A DNA stretch of 13,910 bases. Origin: JBOHER01 sp050701115 (GTDB lineage Bacteria > Actinomycetota > Actinomycetes > Mycobacteriales > Pseudonocardiaceae). Position 1 is the stretch's first letter; each line of letters starts with the position of its first letter. The notes beneath the pieces were generated by a model. The model was given only the letters and a program-made list of their open reading frames with translations. It ran no database searches and was not told where the DNA came from. The DNA lies in NCBI GenBank assembly GCA_050701115.1, contig JBOHER010000316.1, forward strand, positions 1 through 13,910. The letters run 5' to 3'. Made by a program: the position numbers and the translations under genes. Positions 1 to 5,780 of this stretch are shown here, in pieces.

Positions 1-36
1 GTCTTCAAGACCCCCAAGCCCCCCACGCAGGCACCG

Positions 37-60
37 GTAACTGCAGCAAACTCCGGTTAC
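37..60 (-). terminator. Possible terminator hairpin just after bldD
   Basis: Directly after the bldD stop codon the arms at 37-46 and 51-60 (GTAACTGCAG and CTCCGGTTAC) are an imperfect inverted repeat around a 4-base loop (CAAA on the plus strand). In the bldD reading direction two of ten positions are mismatched, and no T-run follows. Many actinobacterial terminators lack a U-tract, so this is possible but weak. It could be chance. Confidence 0.3.
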
Positions 61-549
61 TCAGTCTTCCTTCGCCGGGCGGGCCTCGGGCGGAAGCACC
101 CCCCAGTCGATGAGCTGCTCGGTCAGTTCACCCGGGGTCATGTCGTAGATGATCGCCAGCGAGCGCAGGTCCTCGGTGCGGATGGACAGCACCTTCCCGT
201 TGTAGTCGCCCCGCTGGCTCTGAATGGTCGCCGCGTAGCGGGCGAGCGGGCCGACCTTCTCCGCGGGCAGTTGCTGCAGGCGTTCCAGGTTGATGACGAT
301 CTTGGTTGCGGGCTCGGCACCAGACGGAACGCGACCCTCGGGCAGCAGTTCGACGACAGGCACCCCGTAGAAGTCGGCCAGCTCAGCAAGCTTCTGGACG
401 GTCACGGCCCGGTCGCCGCGCTCATAGGAACCGACCACGACGGCCTTCCAACGCCCGCCGGACTTCTGCTCGACTCCGTGCAGGGAGAGCCCCTGCTGCT
501 GGCGGATCCCGCGGAGCTTGGCTCCTAGCGCCTTGGCGTAATCGCCCAT
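61..549 (-). CDS. bldD: BldD, c-di-GMP-responsive developmental regulator
   Basis: DNA-binding regulator of 162 aa that in Streptomyces represses sporulation genes during vegetative growth when dimerised by cyclic di-GMP. Residues about 5-70 form a Cro/CI-type helix-turn-helix domain containing the near-invariant stretch GRWKAVVVGSYERGDRAVT. The C-terminal domain carries the c-di-GMP signature RGD (113-115), eight residues, then RTED (124-127), matching the family RxD-X8-RxxD motif, so ligand binding should be intact. The start at 549 is chosen because a GGAGAAG ribosome site precedes it and the protein then aligns end to end with the 167-aa Streptomyces protein. An upstream in-frame ATG at 633 would add 28 unrelated residues without a good ribosome site. 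The gene is divergent from pyrR, as recalled for S. coelicolor. A BldD box in the shared intergenic region suggests autoregulation. Confidence 0.96.
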   Translation of the reverse strand: MGDYAKALGAKLRGIRQQQGLSLHGVEQKSGGRWKAVVVGSYERGDRAVTVQKLAELADFYGVPVVELLPEGRVPSGAEPATKIVINLERLQQLPAEKVGPLARYAATIQSQRGDYNGKVLSIRTEDLRSLAIIYDMTPGELTEQLIDWGVLPPEARPAKED

Positions 550-660
550 ATGGTCACTTCTCCGTTTCCTGCACCCCGTCGCTCCGGGTTGACCGGCGGG
601 GACTCCCTGTGTCGTATCCAGAGGCGGGGCCATTCATAACTAGTCCGCGCGGGTGTCGCT

Positions 661-719
661 TGGAGCTTGCGGTGCTCCAGCGGCCACGAACCACCCTCCG
701 GGTGGCCCCCGTCTGCTGG
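661..719. other. Foldable segment with two mutually exclusive hairpin sets
   Basis: Fold 1 has two hairpins: TGGAGC (661-666) with GCTCCA (674-679), and CCACCC (691-696) with GGGTGG (700-705). Fold 2 pairs the contiguous stretch CCAGCGGCCAC (677-687) with GTGGCC (702-707) and GCTGG (715-719), with seven bases bulged at 708-714. Fold 2 uses bases from both fold-1 hairpins, so they exclude each other. If bldD is transcribed from near 750, this lies in its 5' untranslated leader. All pairs are Watson-Crick, so either strand could fold. The pairings are seen in the sequence; any regulatory role is inference. Confidence 0.4.
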
Positions 720-742
720 AAATGAATGACCCTCCTTGGTCG

Positions 743-757
743 AATACTCAGCGTAAT
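743..757. promoter_or_regulatory. bldD: BldD operator (BldD box)
   Basis: The core ACTCAGCGT (746-754) fits the known BldD consensus nTnACnC(A/T)GnGTnAn at every specified position except the first T, which is A here (744). The right half GTAA (753-756) is intact. The box lies just downstream of the TTGACC element at 784-779 on the bldD strand, where a bound dimer would cover the -10/start region. This fits the autorepression known in Streptomyces. It could also act on pyrR, about 190 bp away. Confidence 0.6.
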
Positions 758-784
758 GGTTGCCTGCCGCGATGACCAGGTCAA
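755..784 (-). promoter_or_regulatory. bldD: Candidate bldD promoter
   Basis: Reading the minus strand, TTGACC (784-779) resembles a vegetative -35 element. Eighteen bases later comes ACCATT (760-755), a poor -10. TACGCT (755-750) fits TAnnnT better but is too far from the TTGACC. The overlap with the BldD box is the main support. It implies a bldD leader of about 200 bases. Confidence 0.25.
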
Positions 785-902
785 CCCGATCCTCTGGGGT
801 AATTGGGTTAATCCATATACACCACCCGGTCGGCTGAGCGGAAGGGCCTGCTACTGTCGGTGCGGTTTCGCGCGGTAGTAGGACTTTGTCGTGCGGGCCG
901 AA

Positions 903-940
903 CTTCCTTTAACGACCCGTCCCGTGAGGCGGGGAAGGAG
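903..940 (+). promoter_or_regulatory. PyrR-binding RNA stem-loop overlapping the pyrR ribosome site
   Basis: The RNA has the hexaloop CCGUGA (922-927), fitting the PyrR consensus CNGNGA, inside UCCCGUGAGG (920-929), which matches UCCNGNGAGG exactly. The upper stem is 917-921 with 928-932. A nine-base bulge (908-916) separates it from a lower stem, CUUCC (903-907) with GGAAG (933-937). The lower stem covers part of the AAGGAG ribosome site (935-940) that serves the GTG at 947. No T-run terminator follows. This geometry matches the PyrR translational repression described in Mycobacterium smegmatis, as opposed to the transcription attenuation of Bacillus. Confidence 0.8.
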
Positions 941-946
941 TGGCAC

Positions 947-1549
947 GTGGCGCCGCGATCTCGTGGCGCGACGGGACCGGTAGGCGAGCGGGAGTTGCTC
1001 TCTGCCGGCGATGTCGCGCGCACTGTCGCCAGGATGGCTCATCAGGTCATCGAAAAGACCGCCGTTGGCTCGGGCACCGCCGCGCCGCCCGTGTTGCTCG
1101 GGATTCCCACGCGTGGCGCCCCGCTCGCTGCCCGGCTGGCCGATCGGGTCACCGACTTCTCCGGGGTGCGGATCCCACACGGCACGCTCGACATCACTCT
1201 GTACCGCGACGATCTGCGACGTCGTCCACCCCGGCCGCTCGGCGAGATGCAGTTACCGCCCTGCGGTATCGATGGCCGGATCGTGATCCTGGTCGACGAC
1301 GTGCTGTTCTCCGGCCGCACCATTCGGGCCGCGTTGGACGCCCTGCGCGATCAGGGCAGGCCCGGGGCCGTGCAACTCGCCGTGCTCGTCGACCGGGGGC
1401 ATCGGGAACTGCCGATCCGCGCCGATTACGTCGGCAAGAACATCCCCACCTCGCGCGATGAAGAGATCGCCGTGCTGCTGTCCGAGGTGGACGAGCGGGA
1501 CGCGGTACTGCTCAGGTCTGTGCGACCCGGTGCAGGAGCCAGTTCATGA
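947..1549 (+). CDS. pyrR: PyrR, pyr operon RNA-binding regulator / uracil phosphoribosyltransferase
   Basis: A 200-aa member of the type I phosphoribosyltransferase family that binds pyr mRNA when UMP or UTP is high, and usually has weak uracil phosphoribosyltransferase activity. The PRPP-binding motif is VILVDDVLFSGRT (residues 113-125), with LLGIPTRGAPLA (50-61) and the DITLYRDDL segment (82-90) typical of PyrR. Length is close to the 181-193 aa of Bacillus and Mycobacterium proteins. The GTG start at 947 has AAGGAG six bases upstream. An earlier in-frame GTG at 860 would add 29 residues with no ribosome site and would read through the PyrR-binding hairpin, so I reject it. It is first in the pyr operon and overlaps pyrB by four bases (ATGA), so repression at its ribosome site could affect downstream genes through coupling. 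Confidence 0.95.
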   Translation: MAPRSRGATGPVGERELLSAGDVARTVARMAHQVIEKTAVGSGTAAPPVLLGIPTRGAPLAARLADRVTDFSGVRIPHGTLDITLYRDDLRRRPPRPLGEMQLPPCGIDGRIVILVDDVLFSGRTIRAALDALRDQGRPGAVQLAVLVDRGHRELPIRADYVGKNIPTSRDEEIAVLLSEVDERDAVLLRSVRPGAGASS

Positions 1550-2478
1550 AGCATCTGCTCGGCACAGAGGGCCTCGAAACCGATCTCGCCACCCAGATCC
1601 TGGACACCGCGGACAACCTCAAGCAGACCCTGCTCGGCAGGGAGGTACGCAAGCTGCCCACCTTGCGCGGACGCACCGTGATCACGTTGTTCTACGAGAA
1701 CTCGACCCGAACCCGGGTGTCGTTCGAACTCGCGGGCAAATGGATGAGCGCGGACGTGGTCAACGTCTCCTCCGGCGGATCGTCGGTCGGCAAAGGGGAG
1801 TCGCTGCGGGACACCGCGCTGACCCTGTCCGCGGCCGGCGCCGATTGCGTGATCATTCGACACCCCGCTTCCGGAGCGCCGCACCGACTCGCCGAGTGGC
1901 TTGCGGGCAGCCCGACATCGGTGGTGAACGCGGGCGACGGGATGCACGAGCACCCGACCCAGGCCCTGCTGGATGCTGCCACCCTGCGTGAGCGCCTTGG
2001 CACCTTGGCGGGCAGGCGGATCGGCATCGTCGGCGATGTGCTGCACAGCAGGGTCGCCCGGTCCAACGTCCACCTGCTGACCGGTCTCGGCGCTCAGGTG
2101 ATCATCGTTGCTCCGCCCACCTTGCTCCCTGCTGGAATCGGCTCCTGGCCCGTCACCGTCTCCCATCTCCTGGACGCGGAGTTGCCCAGCCTGGACGCGG
2201 TGATGATGCTGCGGGTGCAGGCCGAGCGGATGCATGGCGGGTTCTTTCCGTCGGCCCGTGAGTACTCGATCGCCTACGGCCTGTCGGAGGCGCGGGCCCG
2301 CCTGCTGCCCGAGGACGCGGTCGTACTGCACCCCGGCCCGATGTTGCGGGGCATGGAGATCGCCTCGGCAGTGGCTGACGCGTCCAACGCGGCCATCACC
2401 GAGCAGGTTCGCAACGGCGTCCACGTGCGGATGGCCGTGTTGTACCACCTTCTAGCCGGCGAGGGGGCAGCACAGTGA
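1546..2478 (+). CDS. pyrB: Aspartate carbamoyltransferase catalytic subunit
   Basis: Cytosolic enzyme of 310 aa that joins carbamoyl phosphate to L-aspartate to give N-carbamoyl-aspartate, the committed step of pyrimidine synthesis. The carbamoyl phosphate loop STRTR is at residues 53-57 (within FYENSTRTRVSFE). The loop SVGKGESLRDT (80-90) supplies the lysine that reaches the neighbouring subunit. HPTQALLD lies at 136-143, the RHPASGAPH segment at about 105-113, and the aspartate-side motif HPGPMLRG at 262-269. Length is typical. No regulatory pyrI gene is present, as usual for actinobacteria, so control probably comes through PyrR. Its ATG overlaps the pyrR stop. After its stop comes the repeat-filled gap before pyrC. 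Confidence 0.98.
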   Translation: MKHLLGTEGLETDLATQILDTADNLKQTLLGREVRKLPTLRGRTVITLFYENSTRTRVSFELAGKWMSADVVNVSSGGSSVGKGESLRDTALTLSAAGADCVIIRHPASGAPHRLAEWLAGSPTSVVNAGDGMHEHPTQALLDAATLRERLGTLAGRRIGIVGDVLHSRVARSNVHLLTGLGAQVIIVAPPTLLPAGIGSWPVTVSHLLDAELPSLDAVMMLRVQAERMHGGFFPSAREYSIAYGLSEARARLLPEDAVVLHPGPMLRGMEIASAVADASNAAITEQVRNGVHVRMAVLYHLLAGEGAAQ

Positions 2479-2487
2479 CCAGGCCGG

Positions 2488-2570
2488 GCGCTGAAAGACG
2501 CTTTCAGCGCGCTCAATGCACTGAAAGCGCCATTCATTACACCCAACGCGCTGAAAGCGTCTTTCAGCAC
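2488..2570. repeat. GCTGAAAG/CTTTCAGC palindromic repeat cluster
   Basis: The 103-bp pyrB-pyrC gap holds two hairpins built from the same arms. Unit 1 pairs GCGCTGAAAG (2488-2497) with CTTTCAGCGC (2501-2510), a perfect 10-bp stem with loop ACG. Unit 2 pairs GCTGAAAG (2550-2557) with CTTTCAGC (2561-2568) around loop CGT. Between them is a lone arm, CACTGAAAGCGC (2519-2530), followed by CATTCATT. I recall similar GCTGAAAG-type intergenic repeats in Amycolatopsis-like genomes. That is memory, not a search. An 8-base or longer stem with a 3-base loop would fold in RNA. The ribosome site of pyrC (AAGGAG, 2571-2576) begins immediately after unit 2. Confidence 0.85.
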
Positions 2571-2581
2571 AAGGAGTGACC

Positions 2582-3979
2582 ATGCCTGTCCTGATCAAGG
2601 GCGCCCGTCTGTACGGCGAAGGCGAGCCGGTGGACGTGCTCGTCGCCGACGGGGTGATCGCCCGCATCGGCACCGGGCTGGACGCGGGCGAGGACACCGA
2701 GGTCATCGCTGGGGCAGGTCAGGTGCTGCTGCCCGGCTTCGTCGACCTGCACACCCACCTTCGTGAGCCGGGCCGGGAAGACACCGAGACCGTCGCCACC
2801 GGGTCGGCTGCGGCCGCGCTGGGTGGCTACACCGCGGTGTTCGCCATGGCCAATACCGATCCGGTCGGCGACAACGCCGTGGTCGTCGAGCATGTGTGGC
2901 GCGCGGGCAGGGCCGCGGGCCTGGTCGACGTGCATCCGGTGGGTGCGGTCACGGTCGGCCTGCGCGGGGAGAAGCTGGCCGAACTGGGCACGATGGCAGC
3001 TTCCGCCGCCGGGGTGCGGATGTTCTCCGACGACGGGTACTGCGTGCACGATCCGCTGATCATGCGCAGGGCGCTGGAGTACTCCCGTGCCCTGGACGCG
3101 GTCATCGCCCAGCATGCCGAGGAACCGCGGCTGACTGTGGGCGCGCAGGCACATGAGGGCGAGCAAGCGTCGCGGCTCGGCCTGGCCGGATGGCCTGCGT
3201 CCGCCGAGGAGTCGATCGTCGCCCGGGACTGCATCCTGGCTGCCCACGCCGGTGCTCGCCTGCACATCTGCCACGTCTCCACGGTCGGCACCGCGCAGGT
3301 GCTGCGCTGGGCAAAGGCACGGGGCACCGCGGAAGGGGTGGGCACCCGCCAAGGGGCCGGTAACCACACAGTGACCGCGGAGGTGACCCCGCATCACCTG
3401 CTGCTCACCGATGACCGGCTGGCCGGCTACGACCCGGTGAACAAGGTCAACCCCCCGCTGCGCACCCTGGCGGACGTCACAGCTCTGCGGGAGGCATTAG
3501 CCGAGGGGGTCATCGACTGCGTGGCCACCGACCACGCGCCGCACGCCGTGCAGGACAAGGACTGTGAGTGGTCGGCGGCCCGGCCAGGGATGCTCGGCCT
3601 GCAGACCGCGTTGTCGATCGTGGTCGAAACGATGGTGCTGCCAGGCTTGCTGGACTGGCGCGGGGTCGCGCGGGTGATGAGCGAGCGGCCCGCCGAGATC
3701 GGCGGGCTGACCGACCATGGCAGGCCGATCGCCGAAGGCGAGCCTGCCAACCTCGCGCTGGTCGACCCCGAACGCGACTGGACCGTGCGCGGCGCCGAGT
3801 TCGCCAGCATCGCGGCCAACACACCGTATGAAGGCATGCGGCTCCCCGCGGTGGTGACCGCGACGCTGCTGCGAGGGTGCGTAACCGCACACAATGGGAG
3901 GATCCGCCAAGAGCCGGGCGGTTCACTTTCAGGCAGCCTGGATGATGAGAGCGTGCACCGCCAGAATGATGGGATTTGA
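2582..3979 (+). CDS. pyrC: Dihydroorotase (class I) with a small insertion
   Basis: Zinc amidohydrolase of 465 aa that cyclises N-carbamoyl-aspartate to dihydroorotate. Metal ligands of class I enzymes are visible: H57 and H59 in DLHTHLREPG, D151 in FSDDGYC, H178 in AQHAE, H231 in CHVST, and the catalytic D317 in ATDHAPH. The ATG at 2582 has AAGGAG five bases upstream. The GTG at 2576 overlaps that site and is rejected. The protein is about 35 residues longer than the usual 430. About 13 extra residues (roughly 250-262, rich in Gly) interrupt the normally short link between WAKARG and VTAEVTPHH, and D317 sits 13 places later than D304 of the Bacillus enzyme. A tail of about 24 residues also follows the usual end near residue 441. 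Neither change touches a metal ligand, so the enzyme is probably active. Confidence 0.97.
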   Translation: MPVLIKGARLYGEGEPVDVLVADGVIARIGTGLDAGEDTEVIAGAGQVLLPGFVDLHTHLREPGREDTETVATGSAAAALGGYTAVFAMANTDPVGDNAVVVEHVWRAGRAAGLVDVHPVGAVTVGLRGEKLAELGTMAASAAGVRMFSDDGYCVHDPLIMRRALEYSRALDAVIAQHAEEPRLTVGAQAHEGEQASRLGLAGWPASAEESIVARDCILAAHAGARLHICHVSTVGTAQVLRWAKARGTAEGVGTRQGAGNHTVTAEVTPHHLLLTDDRLAGYDPVNKVNPPLRTLADVTALREALAEGVIDCVATDHAPHAVQDKDCEWSAARPGMLGLQTALSIVVETMVLPGLLDWRGVARVMSERPAEIGGLTDHGRPIAEGEPANLALVDPERDWTVRGAEFASIAANTPYEGMRLPAVVTATLLRGCVTAHNGRIRQEPGGSLSGSLDDESVHRQNDGI

Positions 3980-3983
3980 CACA

Positions 3984-4577
3984 GTGGAACGGTTCGGGTT
4001 GACGATGCTGGTGCTGGCCGTGTTCCTGCTGGCCGTCCTGGGCATGTGGCGGGGGTGGCGGCGCAAGGCGGCCGAACAGAGCGCGCGGTATGCCCCGTTC
4101 CCCGAGGTCCCCGAGCATCTGGCCGACCCCGAGCACGGCTTCGGTGCAGGCCCGCGCGATGTCGCGACCGGCATCTACGTAGCGACCACCCGATCCGGCC
4201 ATTGGCAAGACCGGATCGTGGCCAGGGGAGCGGGCATCCGAGGCCCGGCCACCTTGCGTCGCTATACGGCCGGTGTGGTGGTGGACCGGCACGGCGCGCC
4301 AAGTTTTTTCATCCCCGCCGAGTCGCTGCTGGACGCGAAGACCGCCAAAGGCATGGCGGGCAAGGTGATGGGCACCGAGGGCCTGCTGGTGATCACCTGG
4401 CGGTTGGGAGATGTCGCGGTGGACACCGGATTCCGGGGGGACGACATCGCGGACTATCCACAGTGGATTCACGCCTTGCTGGCCATGACGCCCGATGAGG
4501 GCCATTCCCATCCCGACGACGAGGGCCGCCCAGAGGGTGGCTCGCGGCGGCGGGAGAGCCAGAACGGACTTCCATGA
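3984..4577 (+). CDS. Small single-pass membrane protein of unknown function in pyr operon
   Basis: About 197 aa. One hydrophobic helix (residues about 5-21, LTMLVLAVFLLAVLGMW) is followed at once by WRGWRRKAA. By the positive-inside rule this places a soluble domain of about 170 residues in the cytoplasm. That domain has alternating beta-like segments (TAGVVVD, PSFFIPAESLLDA, GLLVITWRLG, VAVDTGF) and ends in a charged tail. A protein of this type occupies the same slot in other actinobacterial pyr operons (recalled as Rv1382 and SCO1485), where it is called a membrane, export or PH-like protein. I cannot assign a function. The GTG at 3984 lies four bases after the pyrC stop. In-frame ATGs at 3966 and 3969 inside pyrC are alternatives, and none has a strong ribosome site. 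An 84-bp gap with no clear promoter follows before carA. Confidence 0.8.
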   Translation: MERFGLTMLVLAVFLLAVLGMWRGWRRKAAEQSARYAPFPEVPEHLADPEHGFGAGPRDVATGIYVATTRSGHWQDRIVARGAGIRGPATLRRYTAGVVVDRHGAPSFFIPAESLLDAKTAKGMAGKVMGTEGLLVITWRLGDVAVDTGFRGDDIADYPQWIHALLAMTPDEGHSHPDDEGRPEGGSRRRESQNGLP

Positions 4578-4661
4578 CGGGGCTGACAACGGTGAATGGT
4601 CCGAGCATCGGATCAAGCGCGGAAAGCAACGGAACGAACGAGATCAGTGGAGGAACCGCTC

Positions 4662-5780
4662 ATGGCTGACACGCAGGCAGCCCTGGTGCTAGAGGACGGC
4701 CGGGTGTTCCGTGGCCTCAGCTACGGCGCGCAGGGCCGGACGCTCGGCGAGGCGGTCTTCTGCACTGGAATGACCGGCTACCAGGAGACCCTGACCGACC
4801 CGTCCTACCACCGGCAGATCGTGGTGCAGACCGCCCCGCAGATCGGCAACACCGGCTGGAACGACGAGGACGACGAGTCGAGCAGGATCTGGGTGGCCGG
4901 CTATGTGGTGCGCGATCCGGCGCGGGTGCCTTCGAACTGGCGGTCGCGCCGCAGCCTCGACTCTGAACTCGGCAGGCAGGGTGTGGTGGGCATCGCAGGC
5001 GTGGACACCCGTACGCTGACCCGCCACCTGCGTGAGCGGGGCGCGATGCGGTCCGGGGTGTTCTCGGGTGACGCGCTGGCCGCCGAGGACGAGATGGTGG
5101 CCAGGGTGCTGGACTCGCCCCCGATGAGGGGCGCGGACCTGGCGGGTGAGGTCAGCACCGCCGAGCCGTACGTCGTGCGGGCTCGGGGTGAGCGCCGGTT
5201 CCGGGTCGCGGCGCTGGATTTGGGGATCAAGTCGAACACGCCGCGGATGATGAGCCTGCGTGGCATCGAGGTGCACGTGCTCCCGGTGCACACCACCGCG
5301 GAGGACATGCTTGCGCTCGAGCCGGATGGGGTGTTCCTGTCCAACGGCCCTGGTGACCCGGCGACCACCGTGCACGCCACCGAGCTGACCAAGGCGGTGA
5401 TCGGCCAGCGGGTTCCGCTGTTCGGCATCTGCTTCGGCAACCAGATCCTCGGTCGGGCGCTCGGCATGGGCACCTACAAACTGCGCTACGGGCACCGCGG
5501 CATCAACATCCCGGTGATCGACGTGGTGACCCGGGATGTGGCGATCACCGCGCAGAACCACGGGTTCGCGCTGGAAGGTGAGCCAGGGGAGCGGTTCGAC
5601 ACCCCGTTCGGTCAGGCCGTGGTCAGCCACTACTGCCCCAACGACGGCTGTGTCGAGGGGGTGCGCGCGCTGGACGTGCCCGCGTTCTCGGTGCAGTACC
5701 ACCCGGAAGCCGCCGCCGGTCCGCACGACGCCGCGCCGTTGTTCGACGAGTTCGTGAGCTTGATGGAGAAGAACAAGTAA
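4662..5780 (+). CDS. carA: Carbamoyl phosphate synthase small (glutaminase) subunit
   Basis: Glutamine amidotransferase subunit of 372 aa that releases ammonia from glutamine and channels it to CarB, feeding both pyrimidine and arginine synthesis. The N-terminal CPSase domain (about 1-145) has GEAVFCTGMTGYQETLTDPSY. The class I amidotransferase domain (about 180-372) shows LSNGPGDP (226-233), nucleophile C257 in FGICFGNQILG, and H347/E349 in VQYHPEA, so the triad is complete. Length matches the family. The ATG at 4662 has GGAGG eight bases upstream. An in-frame ATG at 4596 would add 22 charged residues without homology or a ribosome site. The stop overlaps the carB start by one base (TAATG), ensuring paired synthesis. 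Confidence 0.98.
   Translation: MADTQAALVLEDGRVFRGLSYGAQGRTLGEAVFCTGMTGYQETLTDPSYHRQIVVQTAPQIGNTGWNDEDDESSRIWVAGYVVRDPARVPSNWRSRRSLDSELGRQGVVGIAGVDTRTLTRHLRERGAMRSGVFSGDALAAEDEMVARVLDSPPMRGADLAGEVSTAEPYVVRARGERRFRVAALDLGIKSNTPRMMSLRGIEVHVLPVHTTAEDMLALEPDGVFLSNGPGDPATTVHATELTKAVIGQRVPLFGICFGNQILGRALGMGTYKLRYGHRGINIPVIDVVTRDVAITAQNHGFALEGEPGERFDTPFGQAVVSHYCPNDGCVEGVRALDVPAFSVQYHPEAAAGPHDAAPLFDEFVSLMEKNK

Larger units (their letters stand above)
550..946. other. bldD-pyrR divergent intergenic region
   Basis: About 400 bp without a convincing gene. It holds, from left to right, the bldD ribosome site, a hairpin-rich segment (661-719), a BldD box (743-757), a TTGACC element for the minus strand (779-784) and the PyrR-binding leader before pyrR (903-940). 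For pyrR, possible -10 elements are TATACA at 816-821 and TACTGT at 852-857. Neither has a good -35 at normal spacing, so the pyrR start site cannot be fixed from sequence. Open frames here (for example minus strand 784-554, and the N-terminal extensions of bldD and pyrR) lack ribosome sites and recognisable protein sequence. Confidence 0.7.

Noticed and set aside
1..11. Palindrome GTCTTCAAGAC at the window edge
   Set aside because: It is short, has a one-base centre and no context on the left side, so it cannot be told from chance.
550..633. N-terminal extension of BldD by 28 residues
   Set aside because: The extension has no homology to BldD, while the start at 549 has a good GGAGAAG ribosome site and gives the normal family length.
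860..946. Longer PyrR from a GTG at 860
   Set aside because: There is no ribosome site, the extra residues are not family-like, and the stretch is better explained as leader RNA with the PyrR-binding hairpin.
2274..2570. Minus-strand frame over the pyrB-pyrC gap
   Set aside because: Its N-terminal FSALxxxF pattern is a translation of the palindromic repeats, and the rest is antisense to pyrB.
3976..4004. Perfect TTGACA at 3976-3981 as an internal promoter
   Set aside because: No acceptable -10 lies 16-18 bases downstream, and the position is inside a coupled gene junction.
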